A DNA stretch of 64,000 bases from UBA2991 sp965221735 (GTDB lineage: Bacteria > Chloroflexota > Dehalococcoidia > Tepidiformales > Tepidiformaceae), in contig OZ244910.1 in NCBI GenBank assembly GCA_965221735.1, forward strand, positions 2,170,001 to 2,234,000. Direction: 5' to 3'. Positions within the stretch are counted from its first letter, which is position 1. Each line of letters starts with the position of its first letter. Position numbers and translations under genes: made by a program. Shown here in pieces: positions 1-7,887 of this stretch. Under the pieces are notes generated by a model that had not been told where the DNA came from, ran no database searches, and saw only the letters and a list, made by a program, of their open reading frames with translations.

Positions 1-738
1 GTCGTCTTCGACGGAGTCGCCGAGGGCGGGCTTGTAGGTGAGATCGATCGTCTCGGAGTCGTCGCTGAGGCGAGCCATCTGCTCGCGGGCGTACGGCACG
101 AGCAGGCCGAGCGCGTCGGCGCGGCCCTTCATGATGATGCCGCCCGCGTGGGCAAGCTCCTGGTTCCAGAAACCGAGCTCGGTGGGGGACGCCTCGCGGG
201 CCTGGATACGTTTGAGCAGCCCGTTCCGCTGCTGGAGGACCCGCTGGTAGCGCTGCATGGCGCGCAGGTACCCGCGATCAACCTGGGAGGCCATCATGTC
301 CAGGTAGCGGCGGCGGAGGATGGGTGGCCCGGCGACGACCTCGATGTCGAGGGTGGTGAAGAGGACGGCGGCGAGCTCACCGACGGCATCGGAGGTGCGC
401 TTGGCGAGGCCGTTCACGCGGACGCGCTTGCCGGCGCGCTGGCCCTCGCCGCTGCGGCCGACGACGGCGACTTCAAGGTTGAGGCGCCCGGCGGCCCGCT
501 GGACCTCGGTCTGGAGGCGAGCGACGGGGAACTCGGAGTCGAGCACGTCGCGGCGGACGAGGTCGGAGTCGCTGCTGGCGCGGCTGGAGCGGAGGGTGGA
601 GAGCAGGTAGATGGCCTCGAGCAGATTGCTCTTGCCCTGGGCGTTCTCGCCAACGAAGAGGTTGAGCCCGCGATCGAGGGACAATTCGACCTGCGCATAG
701 TTTCGGAAGTTGGCGAGGTTAAGATCAGTGATGTACAC
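1..738 (-). CDS. recF: RecF, DNA gap-repair protein (C-terminus cut by window edge)
   Basis: RecF loads RecA at single-strand gaps. Reading on the minus strand from a GTG at 738, the protein begins MYITDLNLANFRNYAQ, the typical RecF/SMC-like N-terminus (aromatic residue, then L..L.NFRNY). It has a Walker A region GENAQGKSNLLEAIYLL at about residues 30-46. Conserved later stretches include VLFTTLDIEVVAGPPILRRR and the FWNQELAHAG segment. The frame stays open to the first base of the window, so roughly the last third, including the ABC signature and Walker B, lies outside. recF and dnaN diverge from a 171-bp spacer, unlike the usual co-directional dnaA-dnaN-recF order. The GTG start is chosen because homology begins there; no strong ribosome binding site is visible. 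Confidence 0.93.
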   Translation of the reverse strand, partial: MYITDLNLANFRNYAQVELSLDRGLNLFVGENAQGKSNLLEAIYLLSTLRSSRASSDSDLVRRDVLDSEFPVARLQTEVQRAAGRLNLEVAVVGRSGEGQRAGKRVRVNGLAKRTSDAVGELAAVLFTTLDIEVVAGPPILRRRYLDMMASQVDRGYLRAMQRYQRVLQQRNGLLKRIQAREASPTELGFWNQELAHAGGIIMKGRADALGLLVPYAREQMARLSDDSETIDLTYKPALGDSVEDD

Positions 739-872
739 GACGAATCCAGCGTAGCCCCCCGCAGGGCCCGAGAAGGTCAAGTATAGAGGCGTTTCCGTTA
801 TGAGGTTATGTTCCATCCGCGAGAAGCATGAGTGGGAACTGCTTACCTGCCTACGCCCTCGGCGTTTGGGGG

Positions 873-878
873 TATAAT
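873..878 (+). promoter_or_regulatory. Probable -10 box for dnaN
   Basis: A perfect TATAAT lies 31 bases upstream of the dnaN ATG in the recF/dnaN spacer, within GGGGGTATAATCCCGG. The -35 side is weak. A transcript would start close to the ATG and have a short leader. Position and perfect consensus support it; there is no other evidence. Confidence 0.5.
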
Positions 879-909
879 CCCGGCCAACACCGAACAAGCG
901 AGTAAACGG

Positions 910-1383
910 ATGAAGGTTCAGGTCCTGCAGGAGAACCTCCAGCGGGGGCTCGCGATCGTCGGGCGCGCGGTCGCCGCCCGGTCGACGCTCCCCATCACCT
1001 CAAACGTCCTGATGGCGACGGACGGGGGGCGCCTGCGCCTCTCGGCCACCGATCTCGACATCTCCATCAGCACCTGGATCGGGGCGAAGATCGAGGAGGA
1101 GGGGGCTACGACGATCCCGGCGCGGCTGATCACGGACTTCGTGGGGCAGCTGCCGCCGGCGACGGTGTCGATCGAGGTCCCGGAGCGGACCCGCCAGGCG
1201 AAGCTGGAGTGCGCGCGCACCGAGTCGACCATCAACACGATGGACGCCGAGGACTTCCCGCGCATCACGGCGATCGACGAGGGTCCGTCGATCGAGCTGG
1301 ACGCAGCGACGCTGCGGCGCACGATCGACCGGGTGGAGTTTGCAGCGGCGACGGATGACTCGCGGCCGGTGATCACGGCGTGA
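910..1383 (+). CDS. dnaN: DNA polymerase III beta clamp, N-terminal part (frame-split)
   Basis: DnaN forms the ring-shaped clamp that tethers DNA polymerase to DNA. The ATG at 910 begins MKVQVLQENLQRGLAIVGRAV, the usual clamp N-terminus; an upstream in-frame start at 832 would add residues with no family match. This part covers domain I and the start of domain II and ends DDSRPVITA-stop. Family proteins continue directly at that point (ESRPVLTGV...). The continuation is found one frame over from base 1380, so one base appears to be missing near 1378-1381. The stop of this part and the GTG that could start the next part overlap as GTGA. A whole clamp is essential, so a sequence error is the simplest explanation; a real split or a frameshift event is possible. 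Confidence 0.9.
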   Translation: MKVQVLQENLQRGLAIVGRAVAARSTLPITSNVLMATDGGRLRLSATDLDISISTWIGAKIEEEGATTIPARLITDFVGQLPPATVSIEVPERTRQAKLECARTESTINTMDAEDFPRITAIDEGPSIELDAATLRRTIDRVEFAAATDDSRPVITA

Positions 1384-2048
1384 GCATCAAGGGTGAAGAG
1401 AGCAAGCTGACGTTCGCGGCCTCGGACGGCTTCCGGCTGGCAGTCTCGGACATCGAACTGGGCGCCAAGCAGGCGTTCGCGGTGACCGACCTGAACCTGA
1501 TCGTCCCGGCACGAGCGCTCCGGGAAGTGGGCCGGCTGATCGGCGACGGAGCGGCGCCGGTGGAATTGCGCGTGAACGACAAGCAGACGCAGGTGCAGTT
1601 CTCGATGACGGACGTGGAGCTGGTCGCGCAGCTGATCCAGGGCACGTTCCCCAACTACAACCAGCTGATCCCGGGCGAGTTCAATACGGCCACGGTCGTG
1701 GATGTCGACGACTTCATGCGCGGTGCGCGCATTGCGGCCATCTTCGCGCGGGACGGGAGCGGCATCGTGCGGCTGCAGGTGCAGCCGTCGGGCGATGGCG
1801 GCGCCGGGAAGCTGGTCATCAGCGCGCGCGCGGACGAGGTCGGGGACAACGAAGGGGAGATCGACGTGAAGGTGGACGGCGAGGCGGCCAAGATCGCGTT
1901 CAACAGCCGCTACCTGGCGGACGTGCTCGGCGTCCTCGACGGCGAGGTGCGCCTTGAGACAACGAGCCCCTCAAGCCAGGGCGTCTTCCGCCCGGCCGAG
2001 GAAGACGGCTACGTGCACGTGGTCATGCCAATGTTTGTTCAATGGTGA
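1380..2048 (+). CDS. dnaN: DNA polymerase III beta clamp, C-terminal part, ending in attL
   Basis: This frame continues the clamp with SIKGEESKLTFAASDGFRLAV (domain II), then domain III with FPNYNQLIP and the terminal HVVMPMFVQW. It starts at a GTG overlapping the preceding stop codon, but most likely belongs to one gene beginning at 910. The last seven codons are in the left attachment site of the integrated island. From codon MPM onward the codons (CCA, TTT, GTT, CAA) are less GC-rich than the host copy left at 40104-40130 (CCC, TTC, GTG, CAG), although they encode the same residues. I infer that the island supplied the present 3' end and restored the clamp C-terminus when it integrated. 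Confidence 0.9.
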   Translation: MSIKGEESKLTFAASDGFRLAVSDIELGAKQAFAVTDLNLIVPARALREVGRLIGDGAAPVELRVNDKQTQVQFSMTDVELVAQLIQGTFPNYNQLIPGEFNTATVVDVDDFMRGARIAAIFARDGSGIVRLQVQPSGDGGAGKLVISARADEVGDNEGEIDVKVDGEAAKIAFNSRYLADVLGVLDGEVRLETTSPSSQGVFRPAEEDGYVHVVMPMFVQW

Positions 2049-3617
2049 TAAACTGGCGGAAGATTCTGTGGATTCCGGGGGACAATTGGTGGATTTGACC
2101 GATTCTGGGGGTTGTTCGGTCGGGAGCAGCCCTTCGACCGTGACTTCGTCCCGGGTGGCAGCCACGCTCAGCTGAACCGCCTCCATCACGCGCTCGTACT
2201 GCTCCGGTTCGGCGCCATCGAGCCGCGCGGCGATGGTCGCGCACACCTGCCGGAGGTCGGCCTCGTCGACGCCGGCCGCAATCGCCGAGGCCGGACGGGC
2301 AAGCGTCTCCAACTCCGCGCTGAGGGCTTCGCGCCGTCGCTGGACCTCGCGGAGTTCGGCCCGCACCACGGTGCCGTCGACCTCGTCATAGCCGAAGAGT
2401 TGGACGAGCCGCTCCTCGCGCTTCTTCAGCGTCGCCAGCTCTGACTCCAGACGCTGGATTGCCTCTCGGGCGGAGTCGGAGTCGTCGGGCCGCCGCAGTT
2501 CGTGCAGAACCACCTCGGGTGCCGTCAGCACCTTGCGCACCTCGTCCCGGATCTCCTGTTCCAGCGCCTCGGCCGGGATGTAGCGGGCCGTACAGGCGCG
2601 CGACGTGCTCTTGGTGTACGCGTGCCGGCAGCGGTAGTAGGGATAGCTCTTACCCTTCGAGGAGAGCGTCTGCCCAACCATCGCACTCTGGCAGACGCCG
2701 CACCGCAGCCGTCCCCGGAGCGCATAATGCCGCCTTGCCACGGGACGGCGGCTCGTGCGCTCGGGGTCGTTCAGGATCGCCTGCACGCGCCCCCAGAGTT
2801 CCTCGCCGATGATGGCCGGCGTCGCGCCGGGAATCTCGATGCGCTCGTCCTCGGGCCGCTCCACCACGCGGGTGCGGCGTCGCGCACCCGGCGCACGGAC
2901 CGGCACCCGCCTGGTGCGGCGGTACACCGTGCGTCCGATGTATGCCTCGTTGAGGAGCACGCGCCGCACCGTAATCGGGTACCAGCGCCCCCCGGAGAAG
3001 GCAGGGATGCTGGCGTCGTTGAGTTCGCTGGACACTGCCGAGAAGCTGCGGCTGTCGGCGTAGCGGTCGAAGATGCGGCGCACGACCGCCGCCTGGAAGG
3101 GCTCGATCTCACGGCGCCCGGTATCCGGGCTGTAAATGTAGCCGTAGCAGCCGACACCAGTCGCCTGCGGGATGCGCCCACTGCGCGCCCGCTCCTCCTT
3201 GCCACGCATCGTGCGCTCCGCGATCTTCTCCCGCTCGACCTCGGCGATGAAGGCGCGCGCGGCGAGGATGAAGCGCCCCACGGCCGTGTCCTCGAAGCGC
3301 TCGGTCACGAACTCCAGACGCACACCGGCGCGTTCGAACTCGTCGAACAGGATGCCGATGTGGTTCTGGCTGCGCGAGAGGCGATCGACGGCGAAGGCGA
3401 CGACAACCTCGGCTTCCCCGCTTCGCAGCGCGGCGCGCAGTTCGTCGAGGCCGTCACGCTCGAGCACCCCGCCGCTCGCGGCTTCGCGGATGCGGCGCAC
3501 CACGCTCCAGCCGCGGTCGGCGGCCACCTCGTCACAGGCGCGCTCCTGCGTGTCGAGCGAGGTGCCGTCGCGTTCCTGGGCGTCAGTCGAGACGCGGGAG
3601 TAGATGATTGCTCGCAT
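1971..3617 (-). CDS. Large serine recombinase (integrase of the island)
   Basis: Site-specific recombinase that would integrate and excise the island. The N-terminal resolvase domain (about 1-150) starts MRAIIYSRVSTDAQE, with the catalytic serine in RVS (S10), followed by FAVDRLSRS and EREKIAERT. A Recombinase domain (about 155-280) carries GVGCYGYIYSP and the RRIFDRYA region. A zinc ribbon follows (CGVC ... YYRCRHA ... CTARYIP, about 300-350), and a coiled-coil stretch (REAIQRLESELATLKKREERL) precedes the C-terminal part. At 548 residues it has the usual size for the group. Its reading frame crosses attL and stops inside dnaN antisense, so the last ~16 residues come from host DNA. In the excised circle the same frame would instead run 28 codons into DNA now left of attR. 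It sits at the island's left end, facing the junction, as integrases commonly do. Confidence 0.95.
   Translation of the reverse strand: MRAIIYSRVSTDAQERDGTSLDTQERACDEVAADRGWSVVRRIREAASGGVLERDGLDELRAALRSGEAEVVVAFAVDRLSRSQNHIGILFDEFERAGVRLEFVTERFEDTAVGRFILAARAFIAEVEREKIAERTMRGKEERARSGRIPQATGVGCYGYIYSPDTGRREIEPFQAAVVRRIFDRYADSRSFSAVSSELNDASIPAFSGGRWYPITVRRVLLNEAYIGRTVYRRTRRVPVRAPGARRRTRVVERPEDERIEIPGATPAIIGEELWGRVQAILNDPERTSRRPVARRHYALRGRLRCGVCQSAMVGQTLSSKGKSYPYYRCRHAYTKSTSRACTARYIPAEALEQEIRDEVRKVLTAPEVVLHELRRPDDSDSAREAIQRLESELATLKKREERLVQLFGYDEVDGTVVRAELREVQRRREALSAELETLARPASAIAAGVDEADLRQVCATIAARLDGAEPEQYERVMEAVQLSVAATRDEVTVEGLLPTEQPPESVKSTNCPPESTESSASLSPLNKHWHDHVHVAVFLGRAEDALA
2022..2048. other. 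attL: left junction of the island in the 3' end of dnaN
   Basis: 27 bp matching 40104-40130 at 23 of 27 positions. The first 8 bp (GTCATGCC) are identical and probably hold the crossover. The four mismatches all fall at third codon positions of the dnaN tail and are silent. Just inside the island, GATTCYGGGGG occurs twice exactly 30 bp apart (2071-2081 and 2101-2111), which could be arm sites for the recombinase. Confidence 0.85.
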
Positions 3618-3715
3618 GGCAGTCTCCGTCGGGTTGGGATGTGAGTCGTCGACACCGTTCGTTCCAGCCTACCGGGTCGAGGCAAGGGAGCAGGCGAAGG
3701 AGGCGAGGGTACTCG

Positions 3716-3931
3716 TTAGTGGCCTTGCCTCTGTTCTGGATCACTGCTCGCGGGCGTTCCCGCCGAGCCGGACGGATGGAGATCGTCGGGGGCGAGCAGC
3801 CAGCGCCACAGTTCGTCCCAGGCGCGCGTCCGCGGCCCGGTCCGCCAGTTGGTCGAGAGGGTGAACGCGCGCGGCTCCCGGCCACCCCGGTGGTCGGGCC
3901 TCTTGTGCTTGCGCCGCTTCGCCGATTCCAT
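3716..3931 (-). CDS. Small basic hypothetical protein
   Basis: 71 residues starting MESAKRRKHKRPDHRGG: a lysine/arginine-rich N-terminus, then WRTGPRTRAWDELWRWLLAPDD. No family recognised. It follows the recombinase promoter region and precedes a non-coding repeat cluster. A near-perfect 16-bp palindrome lies about 80 bases upstream of its start. The ribosome binding site is weak. It may not be translated; the residue pattern looks more protein-like than the alternative frames. Confidence 0.3.
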   Translation of the reverse strand: MESAKRRKHKRPDHRGGREPRAFTLSTNWRTGPRTRAWDELWRWLLAPDDLHPSGSAGTPASSDPEQRQGH

Positions 3932-4007
3932 CTCGTCCGACCTCGTACACCCGGTCCACGGGCAAAGCGTGAGGGGCTGGAGCGCCGGACGTAATCCCGT
4001 GGAGAGG

Positions 4008-4023
4008 ACTACACCGATGTAGT
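4008..4023. promoter_or_regulatory. 16-bp palindrome, likely operator (copy 1)
   Basis: ACTACACCGATGTAGT, a dyad with one mismatch. It differs by one base from the perfect palindrome at 11159-11174. Both copies lie in intergenic DNA upstream of small or regulatory-looking genes, as expected for a shared repressor site. Confidence 0.45.
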
Positions 4024-4189
4024 GCTCGGCCTGCGCTCGCCCGTCGCCTCCCGCAGCCGGTGCTGGCGATGGTGATTGAGTGTGTCGGGACGGACGCCCC
4101 CAGCGGAATGTCCAATAGGGGAGGGCACTCGTGGCCCCCCTTATGCGGCGTGGGCGGCGATGCGCAGCTTGCGATGTGCTAGCCGTGTA

Positions 4190-4650
4190 AGGAGAAATGA
4201 CGTTGGTAAACGAGCGGGGCAGCGCCAGAAACTCCAGTAACTCCAGGGTGAAACGGCCCTTACAGGACGTGGTGGGGAGAATGTCGGTGTCCGGGGTACG
4301 TTCCAGCGCCATGGGGCAGAAACCCCGGGAAATGGGGCATTTGCCACAGCGCGACGGTTGGGGCGATGTTCCAGAAACCCCGGGAAATGGGGCACCGAGG
4401 AACATGAGCGCACGTGGCACGCCTACCGCTGCGTGGCCTGGCCCGCCCGGGCGACGGCGGCCTGGGATGGGCCGACGGGTGTCATGGGCGTGTACAGGAA
4501 AAAGGCGTGAGTTCCGAGAGAGGGAAGTCCCCGAGAACGCAGGCAGGTCAAGCGAAAACGCCCCTACAGGACGTGAGGTCGAAGAAATCGGGTGGAAGCA
4601 CTCGTTCCACGCGAAAAGGCGGGAAGTTCCGTCGGAGGGAAGTCGGAAAG
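4190..4650. repeat. Non-coding repeat cluster
   Basis: No convincing gene lies between 3932 and 4656. The stretch holds several repeats. A 23-bp exact direct repeat (begins CAGAAACCCCGGGAAATGG) occurs at 4317-4339 and 4372-4394. A ~30-bp imperfect direct repeat (AAAAGGCG...GAGGGAAGTC) occurs at about 4499-4530 and 4614-4645. Two copies of the dispersed AAACGSCC..TACAGGA motif occur at 4251-4268 and 4556-4572. Related copies lie upstream of the gene at 11318 and, inverted, near 38.8 kb. Confidence 0.6.
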
Positions 4651-4656
4651 CGGCTA

Positions 4657-7600
4657 TCAGATGTGCGGAAACGCCGGCTGAACGACGCCCGGAAGATCGA
4701 GGCGGCGCGAGGGTGGCCGCAGGTCGATCCTGAGGTCCGCGACCCGAGCTGGGTCCGCAGCGATGCCGCGTCGCTCCAGCGCCGCGAGCATGTCCTCCTG
4801 CCTCGGCTGGCCAAACGCCAATCGATAGAGCGCCAGCGAGTCCTGTAGCCGGGCCCAGCGCTCCACGTCCCGACTCAGCGGAAGCGTCATAATTTGTCGT
4901 TGGAGATGGGCTTCGCCGGGGTAGATCCAGTACGGCGTGAGGTCGCCCAGGTCGCCGCCATCTTCCGCGGCGGCAGCTTCGAAGGTCGCATCCCAGGGGT
5001 CCGTGACTCCTGGTTTCAGTGCCGCCGACCGGTGGGCGGAGGCGACGTTCTTGCGGATGGCGTGTCCCTTGTAGCGATCGACTCGGCCCTCGCGTTGTTC
5101 GAAGTCGACGGGGTTGGCGGGGAGGTTCCAGTGGACGATCGAGTGGCACCACCAGTGGAAGTCGATGCCCTCCTGCCCCACCGAGGTTGTCGCGAGCACG
5201 AATGGCCAGAACGGCGAGTTGAAGGCTGCCCTGACCTCGGGGAGCCGGGACTCATCCTGGCTTTGACGAGTGCTCCCAAACCGCAGCGCGTAGCGGCTCG
5301 GGAACGGGATGCCGTCGCCGTCGAAATCGTCGATGTCCGTGGCCCGGTAGACCGACTCCCTGAGGGAGATGGCGCGCCGCGCAGTGCTGGCGAGCGAGAT
5401 GAGCCCCTCGTCCGTCGTGGCGTCGACTCCCGACTCACCGGCAAGGTGATGCACGTACTCGTCGAGGACGGCCTGGAGTCCTCCGTCGATGCAGTAGCGA
5501 GCGACCCTGCGCCAGTACGCGCTCTCGTCTGCGCGGCCAAACCCGCCCGAGCGCGTGTACAGGCTGTCGATGAGCAGCACCGTGTCGGGCCGGGAGAACA
5601 GGCTCCGCAGGCCGGACGCGAGGATCGCCGCAGCCTGCCATCGTCCCAGTTCGGTTACCCGGTCATCGGGCTGCCGCAGCCGGCTGAGTGCGCGCCACGC
5701 GATATTCCCCGGAGCACCGAGCCCCAGCAGCACGCTCGTTGTGATCAGGTCCGCCGGGCGCTCCGACTCGAGTGTCCAGCCACCCAGCGCCCCCAGCGCC
5801 TGTTCCACGTGCGCGTCCAGCGCTCGTGGTACGTCGCCCCTCGCCTGCTCGGCAACGGGTCTCGCGAGTGCCTCGGCGAAGGCTCGTCGTGGCGCCTCGA
5901 CGAGGGCCGATGCGAGAGCACTGTCGCGGTCCGCTCGCATGGGTGCGTACCAGTGCCAGGCCGCGCTTGCCGGGGCGCTGCTGCCTCCCGCAGGACCGAC
6001 GACCTGCTCGACGCGCTCACGCGCCCACTCCATGAGGCGCTCCACATCCTGCGGTTCGTCGTGGTGGCGGGCAGCATCAAGGGGATCGGTCTGCCCAGCT
6101 AGCGTCGGCTGCGGCCAGAACAGCGCGAGCGCGGACATCGAGGCAGGCCGCTCATCCGTCATCCGGTAGTCGAGGCGGTTGGCAATGGCCGCGCGGGCGG
6201 CGGGCGTGTTCTCGGACTGTCCAGCTCCGGTGAAGATCTGCCGCTGGACCTCATAGCTCAGAAGCGAGGCGATGGCGGACGGGGCGGCCACCCAGCTGGA
6301 GAAAATGAGCTGCTTGGTGATGGTGGTCGGATCGATGGACTCGTACGGGCCGCCGAGCCGGTGATAGGGCAATGACGGGGGCATCCACAGCAATCTCCAC
6401 CACCCCGGGTCGAGCATCTCCGCAGCCAGCGCGCGCATGCGGGCGTTCCCCCACTCAACTGGCTGGAACTGTCCTACATCGGACTTCGCGAGCCGCTGCG
6501 CACCACTGAAGTGGGTCGTGAGCCGTGCGCGGGACTCCGGAACCTTCATGTCCTCTCGCACTCGCTCCCCGACGCGGTACCCATTCAGGAAGTTGAGGAA
6601 GTACGGAGACGACTTCCAGTACTCGACGCTGAGCGGCGCCCTGACCTCGTCCGCCACACGTCGCAGGGCAACGTAGCCAGCGAAGTCCGCCGCGCTGACG
6701 GACCCCCTCGCCGTGGTGCCGAGGGTGGTGGTGTTCCGGCTTGTCTCGGGCCGCTCGGTCCGGGCAATCCAGCGCCGGAGGGCGCCCTGCACGCGATCCC
6801 GGATGTCGGCCACCGGCTCGCCCGTGAGCGCCGCCTGGCGGAGGGCGTCGAGGTCGGTCCGCACGGAGTCCACCGGCTCCTCGGACGCCGCGAGGAACTC
6901 GAGCGTCTTCAGGAAGTCCGCGTAGTGGTCGGCGCCCTCGACCGCCTCCTCCGCGTAGGTGAACGGCTTGTACGGCGTGGCCGAGAGCAGGAGCACGTGG
7001 GCGTCAGACTGGGTGAAGAAGGTGTGCGCCAACTCGGCCGCTTCGCCACCAGTCCTTACGTCCAGCAAGTTCCGGAAGCGCTGAAACTCGTCGAGGATGA
7101 CGAGGTCCGGCTCAAGTGCGTGGACGGCCGCCCGGGCAAGCATCCGCCGCAGGTTCCCGACGATCGTCCGGGCCTGCTCGTGCTGGTCGCGGCTCAGTGC
7201 CCGCCGGCCGGTGACCTCATCGATCAGGGCGAGTAGCAGCGGGCGCTCCTTGCTCTGATCGAACTCATCGAGAAAGGTCCGGCAGATACTTGGCTCGAAG
7301 TTCTGCGCGTCGACGGCGGCAACGTACGTCCTGATGAATGTGCGCAGCTTAGCGAAGGCCCCCTGGAAGATTCGGCCCGCCGCTGTTGCACGCGCTCGCC
7401 GGAGGTCCAGGTGCCCGCGCAGGAGCGTGTAGAGCACGGCACGCTCGTCGGCTCGGCCCATCTGCCACCCGAACTGGAACGACGTAGCGGGGGTAAAGGC
7501 GACGAAGGTGGCGGGCTTTCGGTCCCCGTCGACCGTGGGCTTCAGCACGTCCGGCTGCTTGATGAGCAGGCTGAGGCGGGTCGCGAAGCTCTCGCCCCCG

Positions 7601-7887
7601 GACCCAGAGACGTTGAGCTTGCGGATGTTCTGAGCGGCGATGTCCGCGTTCGAGCACACGTAGACGACGTCCACGCGGTCGACGTGCTCTACGTCCTCGA
7701 GGTGGTCGAGCGTCCGGGCGATGACCTCCCTCGCGACGTGGGTCTTGCCCAGGCCCGTCTCGTCGGCGACGAGGAAGCGCCGCGAGGAGTCCTGGTCGAG
7801 GAACAGGCGACGGAACGCATGCTCCGCCGTAGCTCGCTGGAAGTCGCTCAGGGCTCCCGTCGGACTCTTCCGCGTCGGTTCGGTCAC
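4657..7887 (-). CDS. SNF2-like DEAD/DEAH-box helicase
   Basis: 1076-residue superfamily 2 helicase, last gene of a three-gene operon. Motif I ADETGLGKT is at about 41-49. Motif II is DEFQ (266-269) in DLVILDEFQRF. Motif III follows as LLLSATPYKP. The C-terminal lobe has IFSSWVAAPSAIASLL, then TTSVGQEGIDFHWW (motif V) and FEQREGRVDRYKG (motif VI), typical of SNF2/DrmD-like translocases. The ATG overlaps the stop of the PLD gene by 4 bp, so the two are translationally coupled. It probably moves along DNA and presents it to the partner nuclease. A helicase beside a PLD nuclease recalls DrmD/DrmC of DISARM, but the companion DUF6361 protein is not a DISARM component. Confidence 0.88.
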   Translation of the reverse strand: MTEPTRKSPTGALSDFQRATAEHAFRRLFLDQDSSRRFLVADETGLGKTHVAREVIARTLDHLEDVEHVDRVDVVYVCSNADIAAQNIRKLNVSGSGGESFATRLSLLIKQPDVLKPTVDGDRKPATFVAFTPATSFQFGWQMGRADERAVLYTLLRGHLDLRRARATAAGRIFQGAFAKLRTFIRTYVAAVDAQNFEPSICRTFLDEFDQSKERPLLLALIDEVTGRRALSRDQHEQARTIVGNLRRMLARAAVHALEPDLVILDEFQRFRNLLDVRTGGEAAELAHTFFTQSDAHVLLLSATPYKPFTYAEEAVEGADHYADFLKTLEFLAASEEPVDSVRTDLDALRQAALTGEPVADIRDRVQGALRRWIARTERPETSRNTTTLGTTARGSVSAADFAGYVALRRVADEVRAPLSVEYWKSSPYFLNFLNGYRVGERVREDMKVPESRARLTTHFSGAQRLAKSDVGQFQPVEWGNARMRALAAEMLDPGWWRLLWMPPSLPYHRLGGPYESIDPTTITKQLIFSSWVAAPSAIASLLSYEVQRQIFTGAGQSENTPAARAAIANRLDYRMTDERPASMSALALFWPQPTLAGQTDPLDAARHHDEPQDVERLMEWARERVEQVVGPAGGSSAPASAAWHWYAPMRADRDSALASALVEAPRRAFAEALARPVAEQARGDVPRALDAHVEQALGALGGWTLESERPADLITTSVLLGLGAPGNIAWRALSRLRQPDDRVTELGRWQAAAILASGLRSLFSRPDTVLLIDSLYTRSGGFGRADESAYWRRVARYCIDGGLQAVLDEYVHHLAGESGVDATTDEGLISLASTARRAISLRESVYRATDIDDFDGDGIPFPSRYALRFGSTRQSQDESRLPEVRAAFNSPFWPFVLATTSVGQEGIDFHWWCHSIVHWNLPANPVDFEQREGRVDRYKGHAIRKNVASAHRSAALKPGVTDPWDATFEAAAAEDGGDLGDLTPYWIYPGEAHLQRQIMTLPLSRDVERWARLQDSLALYRLAFGQPRQEDMLAALERRGIAADPARVADLRIDLRPPSRRLDLPGVVQPAFPHI

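Noticed and set aside
3716..5152. A 478-codon open frame on the minus strand across the repeat cluster
   Set aside because: Arginine/proline/serine-rich text without domain patterns, crossing direct repeats and overlapping the helicase 3' end; only the last 71 codons look protein-like.
4894..6102. Long plus-strand open frame opposite the SNF2-like helicase
   Set aside because: It mirrors a helicase with all its motifs on the other strand; a GC-rich antisense artefact.
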